Below, piece by piece: positions 5,085-13,246 of a stretch of 40,852 bases of DNA. Numbering within the stretch: the stretch's first letter is position 1; each line of letters begins with the position of its first letter. The notes under the pieces are model-generated. The model had not been told where the DNA came from. It saw only the letters and a program-made list of their open reading frames with translations, and made no database searches. The stretch covers positions 1 through 40,852 of IMG/VR virus record IMGVR_UViG_3300007363_000006; one strand, 5' to 3'. The stretch comes from a virus. Made by a program: the position numbers and the translations under genes.

Positions 5085-7388
5085 CTAAGACACAGTGCAG
5101 TGCCAATAGATTGACCTGTTATGTGTCTTTTTTGTCACCTCAAGAATGTTTTCCTCAAGGAACGTCTTCTCAATCATTGATAGGTCACGGTCTATCTGAT
5201 CCAAGCTGCGCCCCCTTGATAGCTTAATAAGCTGCCGCTTGAACTCTGACCTGCTGACAACCTTACGAGCTATGAACCACCTGCGAAGCGCACTGTAAAC
5301 CTGTTCGGCTGAGAATACTCGGTCAAACACACCATCCATGTGATAGGTCACATTCGCTAGCTGATAGTCAAAGACCCTTTCAGCCCACTCCAAGTGCTCC
5401 ACATCAATCACATCACGCTTGTTCTGGCTGACAGCGTAACAAAGACTAAGCCTTAACACCTGTTCCACCTTACGGGTCAGAATTGATGAGCGATAATCAG
5501 TCTCACCAATGTCAACACCCTCCTGATAAGCGTGTATTGCCTCTGTAGCACGCTTGACGACTAGATTGAGGTAATCGCGGGCACTGACCGTCAACTCTAA
5601 GCCATAAGGCACTAAACTAACCCTGTGGGCGTCTAAACACGCTTTTTCGTAGTCTGATGGCTCTTTCATCGAGTTCACACTGATAACAGTGCCACTTGAC
5701 TCTTCTCGCTCAGGCTGAATAGACCAGATGTCCCTTACTCGGTTGATAATCTCAGGATGGATAAGGATTTTTGACCTCATCGACAGCTCACGAGCATCAG
5801 TGGGCAGCAAATCATCACAAAAGTACATAAATCTAGTTCCAAGACCACTTTTTACGAAGTTTTTGTCGATATTGTCTTTGAACTCGTCAGGAGTAGTGAA
5901 TCCGAGCATCGTGATACATGGATTCTTGATCGTAAGAACACTGTTACGAGCAAGAGCACGACTTCCAGTCTCACTTGAAGACTCACTCCACATATTCATC
6001 ACAACTTCCTTGGCTTTCTTGAAATGCTTACCGTCTTTGATTTCTTTTAAGAACGATCCGAATTCGTCGTACAAGTCAATGCGACTTCGCTTAGGTCGAA
6101 GCGGCAAATCACTTAAAATACCCTCAGCAGAGCCATAAGACCTAACCCCAATAAGGCTCTCAGCCCCACGACCAGCTTGGTTTAAAATTTTAATAATCGC
6201 CTTCTGCGGGAAGCTCTTGCCACTTCCACTGAAAGCCACGGTCATCAAATAAAGATTAGACCAGTTGTTTAACACCGAATACACGTTGCCAGCCAAGACT
6301 GAGCATAAACCAAGAGCGCCGACAAACGGCATCACTGGGCTCTTGGAGTTGCTTGTCTCAAACGTGTAAGCCATCGTCCACTCGATAAGGCCATCTTTCG
6401 GAATAAGCTCAAACAGACGCTTTCGCTGAGATTCGATGAAGTGATAGTGATTAAGCTTACTCATCTCATCTATGGCCATTTCCTTCACACCGCTCTCCAC
6501 TGAAGACTCAATCACACTCTGCTCAACTCGCGGCTTAAAGTAGTTGGGGTAAATCGCATCCTTTTCAATTGCAGCCTTCAGGTGCCGCTGGAAGAACTGA
6601 CGAGCGTTAGCCACACGATCCGCTGAACCACGCCACTCGGAAGCATCGCCGAAGTAGTTGTCAGCACCCAAGTGAAGCGCGTCTTCTTCAAGAAGCTTCT
6701 CTACTATATCTTGGTCAGTAAGCGGCTTACTCTTGATCTCTCGATTGCAGATGAGATCCCACACGAACTGCGAGAAATAATTGTTGCGATTGCCACGAGC
6801 GCAGCCACCGTCGTGAGAGATGTGCCCACTCATCGCAGCTCGAACCGTGGCTGGCTTGAAGATGCCGTGCGCCTGAAATGCGTTCTTTAGATTCTCGATC
6901 ATCTCCTCTGTGATCTCTTCAAGCTCTTTAACGTGAGTCAGCACCGATCCGCTCTCCCACATATATTGTTGCTTGGTTTCAGGATGGATACTTGGAGGTA
7001 TCACTGTGTAACAACCCTGCGCCAGAATATCGAGCGCAAGAGTGCGAGAGTTGTGCTTCTTGATTCCTGTACCGCGATAGAAAAGAGAAAAACCTTTCTT
7101 TCCGATCTTAACCATCGGCGTTGGCGGCAAGAGTTCTTTGCACAAGGCACGAGCTTTTTTGGTTAGCTCTTTATCAAGCGTGTCAACATCAACCACTACA
7201 ACATCAATGCCAGTCATCACCGCGATGTTTGAATCAGGATACATTAGCGACCAACCATCAACGACTTCAACAGGTTGCTTGTTTGTAAGCCAGTATTTGA
7301 ACAGAACTGGCATCGGCTCTTTGCCACGGCACGGCAACACGTTGTATCCGAGCTCGTGTAGTTTTGTTGAATTTTCTGCGAAAATCAT
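5085..7388 (-). CDS. prim-pol / DUF3987 primase-helicase fusion, 767 aa
   Basis: Residues 1-180 look like a bifunctional primase-polymerase (archaeo-eukaryotic primase) domain, with the metal-binding DVD after a hydrophobic strand (VVVVDVD, 63-69) and SIHP (H135). A linker leads to a DUF3987-type ATPase with Walker A AFSGSGKS (385-392) and Walker B RIDLYDEFG (D441, E442); the C-terminal 120 residues are winged-helix-like. The protein probably primes and unwinds phage DNA at the replication fork. The ATG at 7388 has GGGAGA nine bases upstream; a GTG at 7406 would add six residues. It is transcribed against the rest of the replication genes, with its end beside the iteron region. Confidence 0.85.
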   Translation of the reverse strand: MIFAENSTKLHELGYNVLPCRGKEPMPVLFKYWLTNKQPVEVVDGWSLMYPDSNIAVMTGIDVVVVDVDTLDKELTKKARALCKELLPPTPMVKIGKKGFSLFYRGTGIKKHNSRTLALDILAQGCYTVIPPSIHPETKQQYMWESGSVLTHVKELEEITEEMIENLKNAFQAHGIFKPATVRAAMSGHISHDGGCARGNRNNYFSQFVWDLICNREIKSKPLTDQDIVEKLLEEDALHLGADNYFGDASEWRGSADRVANARQFFQRHLKAAIEKDAIYPNYFKPRVEQSVIESSVESGVKEMAIDEMSKLNHYHFIESQRKRLFELIPKDGLIEWTMAYTFETSNSKSPVMPFVGALGLCSVLAGNVYSVLNNWSNLYLMTVAFSGSGKSFPQKAIIKILNQAGRGAESLIGVRSYGSAEGILSDLPLRPKRSRIDLYDEFGSFLKEIKDGKHFKKAKEVVMNMWSESSSETGSRALARNSVLTIKNPCITMLGFTTPDEFKDNIDKNFVKSGLGTRFMYFCDDLLPTDARELSMRSKILIHPEIINRVRDIWSIQPEREESSGTVISVNSMKEPSDYEKACLDAHRVSLVPYGLELTVSARDYLNLVVKRATEAIHAYQEGVDIGETDYRSSILTRKVEQVLRLSLCYAVSQNKRDVIDVEHLEWAERVFDYQLANVTYHMDGVFDRVFSAEQVYSALRRWFIARKVVSRSEFKRQLIKLSRGRSLDQIDRDLSMIEKTFLEENILEVTKKTHNRSIYWHCTVS

Positions 7389-7445
7389 CTTGTGTTTCTC
7401 CCACACCTGCGGTTAGAGTTCAGTTTCGTTGAAAAGGAGCATATA

Positions 7446-7643
7446 ATGAAAAACAAAATTTTTGTAAAATACTATGAAGAAAAACTCGGCACACTGAAGC
7501 AAGCGTCATATTTTTTTCGCTACAGCAAAAGTTCAATCTGCCAATGGTTAAGCGGCAAGACGCTTCCAGGGCCGCGTGCTATTCGTTTGATCGCAAAGAA
7601 AACACAGAACTCAGTTCCCCCTGAAACTTGGTATCGCAAATGA
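7446..7643 (+). CDS. small HTH (Cro/YdaS-like) protein, 65 aa
   Basis: AAAAGGAG precedes the ATG. The protein reads MKNKIFVKYYEEKLGTLKQASYFF, then RYSKSSICQWLSGKTLPGPRAI, then RLIAKKTQN, which fits a helix-turn-helix of the Cro/YdaS type: a helix with KQAS, a recognition helix around SKSSICQWLSG and a third helix after the P-G-P-R-A turn. It is probably a DNA-binding regulator. Only 57 bases separate it from the divergent primase start, so it could control both genes. It is the only repressor-like protein I see. Its stop overlaps the next start as ATGA. Confidence 0.7.
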   Translation: MKNKIFVKYYEEKLGTLKQASYFFRYSKSSICQWLSGKTLPGPRAIRLIAKKTQNSVPPETWYRK

Positions 7644-8335
7644 AAATCAACAACACATCAACCATTCATTTCAAACCGTCATATATTTGTATCTATGGGC
7701 CAAGTGGAATCGGAAAAACGTCGCTCGTTAAATCACTTCCTCATGAGTCTGTACTCATCCTCGATGCAGAATCAGGAATCGCATCACTCCGCGATACGAA
7801 GATTGATAACATTTCTTTATCAAAGGATGATAGCGATGTTCTTATTCCTGAAGACAAACGATACGACAGACTCCTATCGTTCATGCAATTCATTCAAACG
7901 CCGGAAGCAAAAAAGAAATATAAGTATATCTTTATCGACTCGCTCACAGAGATCGCTCAGAACATTCAAAAAACAATGAATCAAAAGTTCACAGGGTTTC
8001 AAGCATGGGGTGAGTACACAAAAGCGATGCTTGATTTGTTTAAATTTTTTCGTGACGTTGGGCACTACACTGTAATCTTCACTGCTCTTGAAGGACGCAT
8101 CGAAGATGACACAGGTGCATCGTTTAGCTACCCAGATGTGGGCGGTAAGAAAGCGAAAGAATATCTATTGCCTCAGTTCGATGAAGTGTTTCGCATGATC
8201 GTCGACGCTGAAAGAAATAGATTCTTTGTAACCAAGACAACGGCTAAGACACAAGCCAAGGATCGAAGCGGAAAGCTCGAAGAACTTGAGCAACCGAATC
8301 TTATGGCAGTGCTTACCAAAATGAAGGGAGAATAA
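7640..8335 (+). CDS. Sak4-like RecA-fold ATPase (AAA_24 family), 231 aa
   Basis: This is a P-loop ATPase of the phage AAA_24/Sak4 type, with Walker A GPSGIGKT (20-27), an acidic strand VLILDAESG after it and Walker B YIFIDS (D100). Later segments (FTALEGRIEDDTG; GKKAKEYLLPQFDEVFRM) are typical of this family. Sak4 proteins act in single-strand annealing or strand exchange with a partner SSB-like protein; the following DUF669 gene is the usual neighbour. The ATG at 7640 overlaps the upstream stop. A second ATP site is absent, as expected for the family. Confidence 0.85.
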   Translation: MKINNTSTIHFKPSYICIYGPSGIGKTSLVKSLPHESVLILDAESGIASLRDTKIDNISLSKDDSDVLIPEDKRYDRLLSFMQFIQTPEAKKKYKYIFIDSLTEIAQNIQKTMNQKFTGFQAWGEYTKAMLDLFKFFRDVGHYTVIFTALEGRIEDDTGASFSYPDVGGKKAKEYLLPQFDEVFRMIVDAERNRFFVTKTTAKTQAKDRSGKLEELEQPNLMAVLTKMKGE

Positions 8336-8336
8336 A

Positions 8337-8777
8337 ATGGGATTTTTTAATGCAAACGAATTTAAAGATGAGGACTTGTATGCCAGCGGTGGTGCAGGCG
8401 GAGTAGTGCCTGAAGGCGACTACATGGGCAAGGTAACTAAGACTGAGGTCAAGACTGCGGCAAGCGGTAGTAAGTATGTATCGCTTCAAGTGAAGCTCGA
8501 TAACGGTCAGTCAATCTTCGAACGCCTTAACCTTGAGCACCCGACAGCAGGAGAGTTTGCTAAGAAAGCATTGGCAAGAATCATCAAGGGCGGCATCACA
8601 AACGCTGGGCAACTTCAACTTAACACAATCGAAGAAGTAGCAACTACTCTTCAGAATGTACCAGTTGCAGTAACCGTTAAGCATCGAGGCCCCAATGACA
8701 AAGGATATATGCAGTACAATCTCTACTTCCATCAATCCTCAAGTAAGGTCACAGTTGGAACCAAAGCAGCGTATTGA
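8337..8777 (+). CDS. DUF669-type protein, probable ssDNA-binding partner, 146 aa
   Basis: The N-terminus MGFFNANEFKDEDLYASGGAG, the beta-rich centre (YMGKVTKTEVKTAASGSKYVSLQVKL), the ERLNLEHPTA box and a final strand pair KGYMQYNLYF match DUF669 proteins, which sit beside Sak4-type ATPases in many phages and are thought to act like single-strand binding proteins. The gene begins one base after the ATPase stop, so they are co-translated. Its last 80 bases overlap the beginning of the helicase reading frame. Confidence 0.8.
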   Translation: MGFFNANEFKDEDLYASGGAGGVVPEGDYMGKVTKTEVKTAASGSKYVSLQVKLDNGQSIFERLNLEHPTAGEFAKKALARIIKGGITNAGQLQLNTIEEVATTLQNVPVAVTVKHRGPNDKGYMQYNLYFHQSSSKVTVGTKAAY

Positions 8778-10410
8778 ACTGCGTCCATATCAACAAGAAT
8801 GTATCGAGAAGGTAGGAGCCGCGATAGCCCAAGGTGGGAACGCGGCTCTTGTTGTTTTACCCTGCGGCACAGGTAAGACTGTAACATTCGCAGCCCTGGC
8901 AAGCAGATACAAGTCAGCACTTATTATTGTGCCGAAGGTATCGCTTGTTCTGCAAACACACGCGCAGCTTCTTTTGGCTGGCATTGATGCTGGCATCGTT
9001 TGCGGATCTCTTAATAAGAATGATGTCACATCTAATTTCGTGATTGCAACATTTCAGTCAGCAATGAAGATCGAAAGGCAGTTTGATATTGTTATTGCAG
9101 ATGAGTGTCACAAAGTAGACTACAATAACGATAAGTCTTTTTATTTTTTAATTTTAAAAAATCAATCAGGATTCAGAGTTGGGTTTACTGCAACTCCGTA
9201 TCGTGGCACTGAGCGAATTTACCCAACAGAGTTTTGGGAACCGCCAGTTTTTGAGAAGTCAATTAGATGGGCTCAGGCTATGGGATATGTTGTGCGAGCT
9301 AAGACATTCGAACCCGTAGACAAGATTGATCTTCAAGGAATTAAGACGATACTTGGCGATTGGGATATAAGTGAACTCAGTCAAAAGATTGAAGCTGACT
9401 TTGCTAAGCTGAAATCGCAAGTGGCAGATGTACTGCTGAGAGCAGCAAAGAGAAAGCACATCCTATGGGTTTGCATATCCACTCGCCACGCAGACATGGT
9501 GGCTGAATTGCTTGAGAAGACAGGCGAGTCGTTTAAGGTTATTCACTCTGACTCAGAAGATGACGTTGATAAGACTGCGCTACCACGGCACATCGTCAGC
9601 GTTATGATGTTTAGTGAAGGTGTAGATATTCCAGCCATTGATTGTGTGGCAATGCTCAGGCCAACGAAAAGTCCCACGTTAATGGTGCAAGTCTTTGGCC
9701 GAGCACTGCGTCCTTCAATCGGCAAGGAGGACGCTCTTATCTTAGACTTCGGACAAGTGATTCGCAACTGCGGCCCGATTGATAATCCGTTTGTTGGAGA
9801 ACCGATTGGCTTAAGAACCACAGGCGAGAAACTAGAAGACCGTGGCGAGAAGATGTTTCGCTGCGATGAGTGCGGGGCCATGAACGTCATTCCGATCAAG
9901 GATGATAAGGTATGCCTTGATTGTGGGTTTCATGTGAAACAACTCGTACAAGATAAATCGCTATGGACTAAGGCAGATGTCAAAGCAAGTCTCACATCAA
10001 CTGATAGACAACTCTTTCCATTAAAGAGCATCTTATACTGGACTAAAGGAGATCAGAAAGATCGCCACTTAGTTAAGCACGTTACACTAACTGTCATCGT
10101 TGATGGAGCGGAACGTGGCGTGTATTTTAGAATTGATAATCCTAATTTCATTCGTGACAACCACAAACGTAGATATGCTTGCGCCGCAAATGAAAGCAAG
10201 ATGGAGGCTCTCATACGAGATGTGAAGCGAGATCGTATGTGGTCAATCAAAACAACAGAAGGTTTTTTTGAAAAGGATATAGAAGACGTTTCAGTTGAAC
10301 TAACACTTGCTCCAAAGAGCGAGGCATTTTTTGAAAGCAAAAAAGGTTTTGATAAACTGCACGGACACGTTAGGACACCGCGTATCGAAAAACAAACGAG
10401 CTTGTTTTAA
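8695..10410 (+). CDS. SF2 DEAD/DEAH-type helicase with zinc ribbon, 571 aa
   Basis: All core superfamily 2 motifs are visible: a Q-like LRPYQQECIE, Walker A CGTGKT (K61), DECH (136-139), GFTATPYRG (motif III region) and QVFGRALRPS (motif VI). A four-cysteine ribbon CDEC...CLDC follows near residues 389-410, then a C-terminal beta-rich domain that may bind DNA. The enzyme is expected to unwind or remodel phage DNA during replication or recombination. The start is uncertain: ATG 8695 (GAGG upstream) overlaps the previous gene by 83 bp, while TTG 8755 with AAGG would cut the overlap and keep the whole helicase core. Confidence 0.9.
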   Translation: MTKDICSTISTSINPQVRSQLEPKQRIELRPYQQECIEKVGAAIAQGGNAALVVLPCGTGKTVTFAALASRYKSALIIVPKVSLVLQTHAQLLLAGIDAGIVCGSLNKNDVTSNFVIATFQSAMKIERQFDIVIADECHKVDYNNDKSFYFLILKNQSGFRVGFTATPYRGTERIYPTEFWEPPVFEKSIRWAQAMGYVVRAKTFEPVDKIDLQGIKTILGDWDISELSQKIEADFAKLKSQVADVLLRAAKRKHILWVCISTRHADMVAELLEKTGESFKVIHSDSEDDVDKTALPRHIVSVMMFSEGVDIPAIDCVAMLRPTKSPTLMVQVFGRALRPSIGKEDALILDFGQVIRNCGPIDNPFVGEPIGLRTTGEKLEDRGEKMFRCDECGAMNVIPIKDDKVCLDCGFHVKQLVQDKSLWTKADVKASLTSTDRQLFPLKSILYWTKGDQKDRHLVKHVTLTVIVDGAERGVYFRIDNPNFIRDNHKRRYACAANESKMEALIRDVKRDRMWSIKTTEGFFEKDIEDVSVELTLAPKSEAFFESKKGFDKLHGHVRTPRIEKQTSLF

Positions 10411-10421
10411 CCTCATGGTTC

Positions 10422-10772
10422 ATGAGGGAATTACAGGTAGAGCGCGACTGTTTGATGTGGCTAAACAAGAATGGGTGGTACGCGTGGAAGGTACAGAACG
10501 GAGCAATATATGACGCCAAAACAGGAAGCTATCGTAAACTGTCTCAGTTTCATGTTCGCGGGATCAGCGATGCTATTGCTGTTAGTGATAGTGGTGTTGT
10601 TGTTTTTATCGAATTTAAAAACGAAACAGGACGCCAATCGAAAGATCAAGAAAACTTTGAGAGACAGATTAAAAAACGTAAAGGAAATTATCTACTCGTA
10701 AGATCAATAGATGAATTAAAAGAGAAACTACATGAAACTTTGCAACACTCCCTACATCCACTGCAAGATTAG
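10422..10772 (+). CDS. VRR-NUC domain nuclease, 116 aa
   Basis: The protein matches stand-alone phage VRR-NUC enzymes of the PD-(D/E)xK class: an N-terminal helix with RELQVE, a GISD box (D50), a FIEFK strand (E64, K66) and an SKDQENF helix (Q76), ending with YLLVRSIDEL. Such enzymes cut branched or structured DNA and accompany helicases in phage replication modules. Length (about 110) is normal for the family. It starts 11 bases after the helicase stop and overlaps the next gene by 41 bp. Confidence 0.85.
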   Translation: MRELQVERDCLMWLNKNGWYAWKVQNGAIYDAKTGSYRKLSQFHVRGISDAIAVSDSGVVVFIEFKNETGRQSKDQENFERQIKKRKGNYLLVRSIDELKEKLHETLQHSLHPLQD

Positions 10773-11247
10773 AAATCAATTTCTAGGAATACCAGGAACA
10801 TTTACTGAGTGTTATATATTCATGCTGACAGCTCTGCCCAATCGCCCAATTTTATTTACAGCCCACACAGTGCATGGTGGAGTATTTTCAAGACTTCCGA
10901 TCTGGGCGTTTGCTCCAATTACAGCAAAGTTCAGCAATACGCCAACAAAGAAACTTCAACGCTGGAGTGTACTTGGTACAGAGTGTGAAGTGATCGCGCC
11001 ACTGTATCTTAAGGACTATAGAGTGAAAACTCATTTTGGTGAGGGGACGTACAAGTTCACTGTAGACTTCACTGATGGAATGTTTAGCGAAGATCCTGAG
11101 CAACACAAGTCACTTCATTTTATTGAGTTAAATGAAACATACGCATTGCTGCCAAATAACGAGTGCAGGTTTGTTGACTCGCACTTTGTTGAAGATACAG
11201 CAATTGAATACAAGAGAAACATAGAATACTTTACAACGGAGGAATAA
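10732..11247 (+). CDS. conserved-looking hypothetical protein, 171 aa
   Basis: This protein is not recognised. It is mixed alpha/beta and aromatic-rich, begins MKLCNTPYIHCKIRNQF, and has a HTVHGGVFSR segment and an acidic C-terminus. There is no membrane helix: the FTECYIFMLTAL stretch is short. It lies between a nuclease and an exonuclease gene and overlaps both (41 bp and 1 bp), so it is very likely part of the replication/recombination operon. Confidence 0.7.
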   Translation: MKLCNTPYIHCKIRNQFLGIPGTFTECYIFMLTALPNRPILFTAHTVHGGVFSRLPIWAFAPITAKFSNTPTKKLQRWSVLGTECEVIAPLYLKDYRVKTHFGEGTYKFTVDFTDGMFSEDPEQHKSLHFIELNETYALLPNNECRFVDSHFVEDTAIEYKRNIEYFTTEE

Positions 11248-12140
11248 TGAGCACATTTCAAAAGTCTGATTCATGGCACGCAGAACGAGCAAAAGGTATC
11301 GGTGGTTCAGAGATTGCAGCTATTCTTGGAATCTCACCATATACAACTGCTTATGAGTTATGGCTTGAGAAAACTGGCAAGAAGCCACGCATGGACATCT
11401 CACACTTGCCACACGTTCAGCGGGGTATTTTAGGAGAAGACGTTTGTAGAATGATGCTTGAACGCAGTCAGCTAAAGTCGTACAAGCCTAAAACGTGGCA
11501 GGGTCTTAAGCCGTGGCACCGTTGCTCTGATGACGGATGGAATCTTGATGACAATGTGATCTTGGAGATCAAGTGCATGGGATCTCAAAACCATCAGCTT
11601 GCAAGTGAAGGAATTGTGCCAGATTATTATGCGTGCCAAGTGCAATGGAACTTGTTTGTGTCAAAAGCTTCCAAGTGTTTGTTTATTTCATTTAAGCCTG
11701 AAGATGAATCAATGCACATTGTAGAAGTGTTGCCGAAGATTGATGAGCAAAAGAAAATCGAAGAGGCTGTTGATTTCTTTTGGTTATCCAATGTACAAGC
11801 AGATATTCCACCAGCGTTGAAGGAAAAGGATTATGTCAGGATCGCAGACAAAAAACTCGAAGAAACTCTCGCAGAATACGAAAGACTCCAAAAAGAATCA
11901 AAAGCTATTGAAGGACAGATTGAAGCTCTTAAAGAAAGTGTACGCGAGTATGTTAAAAACCACCCAGCGATCTCCACGCCATCTGGATATAGAATCAGCT
12001 TATCTTCTCGTAAAGGTGGTGTCGATTATGCAAAGTATTGCGGTGATAAAGGAATCACGCCTGAAGAACTCAAAGCTTACGAAAAAAAGCCTGTAGAAGT
12101 ATTTTCAATTAAAAAGTCAGCAAGCTTCTTTGCGCCATAA
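11247..12140 (+). CDS. YqaJ-type recombination exonuclease, 297 aa
   Basis: The N-terminal 190 residues carry the YqaJ/lambda-exonuclease motifs: GIGGSEIAAILG (17-28), RGILGE (E64), the metal-binding CSDDGW (D95, D96) and ILEIKC (E107, K109), and QVQWNL (131-136). The enzyme should resect double-strand ends to make single strands for the annealing ATPase encoded upstream. The C-terminal third (about 200-240) is a coiled coil rich in Lys/Glu. GGAGG lies before the ATG inside the previous gene. Key residues are intact. Confidence 0.88.
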   Translation: MSTFQKSDSWHAERAKGIGGSEIAAILGISPYTTAYELWLEKTGKKPRMDISHLPHVQRGILGEDVCRMMLERSQLKSYKPKTWQGLKPWHRCSDDGWNLDDNVILEIKCMGSQNHQLASEGIVPDYYACQVQWNLFVSKASKCLFISFKPEDESMHIVEVLPKIDEQKKIEEAVDFFWLSNVQADIPPALKEKDYVRIADKKLEETLAEYERLQKESKAIEGQIEALKESVREYVKNHPAISTPSGYRISLSSRKGGVDYAKYCGDKGITPEELKAYEKKPVEVFSIKKSASFFAP

Positions 12141-12142
12141 GT

Positions 12143-12185
12143 TTGACACTGTTGCAGCCTATGGGAATCATAGTACCATAATAAT
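12143..12185 (+). promoter_or_regulatory. promoter/operator candidate before the HNH operon
   Basis: TTGACA at 12143-12148 is followed after 17 bases by AATCAT (12166-12171; 4 of 6 to consensus). The inverted repeat CTATG/CATAG spans the -10. The 45-bp gap is one of the few in the plus-strand unit and the next gene lacks a clear ribosome site, which fits a fresh transcription start. The evidence is motif-level only. Confidence 0.4.
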
Positions 12186-12434
12186 ATGAGGCTGCGAGAA
12201 GCAATCTTAAGACTAGAGGGATGCCACAATATACCGACACTCTTTTCTGTATCGAGTGAACTTGCTGAAGTATTTGCTGGAAACAATGTAGTATTAGAAT
12301 ACCTGTCTGACATCGCGTGTGAAATCCTTGAAGGGTTTGAAGACGATATGCTCACAGATGAAGAGTTAGAGCGTGGTCGTAAACAGCTTTTCTCAAGAAG
12401 AGTATTCACTAATGGCTCGCTACCCGAAGCCTAG
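12186..12434 (+). CDS. hypothetical protein, 82 aa
   Basis: A small helical protein (MRLREAILRLEGCHNIPTLF; EVFAGNNVVLEYLSDIACEILEGFEDD) with an acidic middle and no known motif. No Shine-Dalgarno is seen before the ATG, so the start is uncertain and leaderless or weak translation is possible. It overlaps the following HNH gene by 23 bp. The regular amphipathic helices suggest a real but unassigned protein. Confidence 0.5.
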   Translation: MRLREAILRLEGCHNIPTLFSVSSELAEVFAGNNVVLEYLSDIACEILEGFEDDMLTDEELERGRKQLFSRRVFTNGSLPEA

Positions 12435-12882
12435 CGAAGAAGATTTTGTCTTCTTTAGAATATATAAAAAAAGAAAGAACGATGCCAAGTGGCGAAAGAT
12501 TAAATGGAATCTTTCGTTTAAAGATTTCCTATATCTGTCAAAAAAAAATTGTTTTTTTTGTAATGCAGAACCAAGTAACGAAATATCAAAATCAATAGAT
12601 GTTGCTAAAAGTAAAAGGCATATTAAATTTCAAGGCATTGATCGTATAGATTCTAAACTAGGTTATTCTAAAAATAACGTGCTCCCATGTTGCTGGGTTT
12701 GTAACAGAATTAAAAACAATACAAGTGCTATGGAGTTTTTATGCCACGTTCAAAAGATGCTCCCAAAGCTGACAACTTTAGTTATCAGAAATGTAGAAAC
12801 AAGAAGTGGGAAAAAAGATACGGAAACAGCGTTAGGGTTGGAAGAAGAGATTATTCGATTGTCTTCTGTGAAGTTATCATAG
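12412..12882 (+). CDS. HNH-type endonuclease, 156 aa
   Basis: The core is a phage HNH/zinc-knuckle type: CFFC near residue 45, then GIDRID, GYSKNNVLPCC and VCNRIKNNTS, which supply two cysteine pairs and the Asn/Asp-rich beta-beta-alpha region. The product probably nicks DNA and may be a free-standing homing or packaging-associated nuclease. The ATG at 12412 is chosen because the sequence before it is not family-like. The C-terminal 45 residues overlap the next gene by 142 bp and may be a read-on tail. Runs of nine A and eight T lie at the CFFC codons. Confidence 0.75.
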   Translation: MARYPKPSEEDFVFFRIYKKRKNDAKWRKIKWNLSFKDFLYLSKKNCFFCNAEPSNEISKSIDVAKSKRHIKFQGIDRIDSKLGYSKNNVLPCCWVCNRIKNNTSAMEFLCHVQKMLPKLTTLVIRNVETRSGKKDTETALGLEEEIIRLSSVKLS

Positions 12883-13112
12883 ATGATTCGAGAGATCGTA
12901 TTGCTGGTCTCTGTGATCCTAATAATCATGCTATTTACGTTGACGTAACAACAGAGGTTGAATCAACTCTGTTGCATGAAATATGTCATGCAGAAATATA
13001 TGAGGCAGGATTCCACCAGCGAGAAGATTGGGACTCAAATCTTGAAGAACAAATTGTTGAATGTATATCTCAAGGTATTGCTCACGCTTTCTCTTTGCGC
13101 AAGCGTTCATAA
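12741..13112 (+). CDS. putative HExxH zinc metallopeptidase (SprT/ImmA-like), 123 aa
   Basis: A metallopeptidase signature HEICH (79-83) follows the strand HAIYVDVT and the helix VESTLLHE. A downstream Glu (E103 or E107 in LEEQIVECIS) can supply the third zinc ligand, as in SprT- or ImmA-type minimal proteases. The substrate is unknown; similar small phage proteins are common but poorly studied. GGAG lies five bases before the ATG. The first 47 codons overlap the HNH gene, and the last 31 bases overlap the convergent minus-strand gene at 13082. Confidence 0.65.
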   Translation: MPRSKDAPKADNFSYQKCRNKKWEKRYGNSVRVGRRDYSIVFCEVIIDDSRDRIAGLCDPNNHAIYVDVTTEVESTLLHEICHAEIYEAGFHQREDWDSNLEEQIVECISQGIAHAFSLRKRS

Positions 13113-13246
13113 GCATTTGCCTTCTCAGGGAGCTTCTTCCCCTTTGATGCCTTATCATACTCTTTGATAGTCTTCTCACTAATGCCAGCTTTCTTTGCAC
13201 CAGCAGAATGAAAAAATCTACGTTGTGCGTCTGATTTGTATGGCAT
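13082..13246 (-). CDS. small basic protein (MPYKSDAQRRFF family), 54 aa, last gene of the late unit
   Basis: The product begins MPYKSDAQRRFFHSAGAKK and ends in a Lys-rich DKASKGKKLPEK tail. It resembles the small 'MPxKSxAQxRFxHA' proteins found near the virion genes of many podo- and siphoviruses; their role is unknown to me, though a virion or DNA-binding role fits the basic charge. The start overlaps the upstream stop as TAATG. Its 3' end overlaps the convergent metallopeptidase gene by 31 bp, leaving no room for a terminator between the two units. Confidence 0.75.
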   Translation of the reverse strand: MPYKSDAQRRFFHSAGAKKAGISEKTIKEYDKASKGKKLPEKANAYERLRKEKA

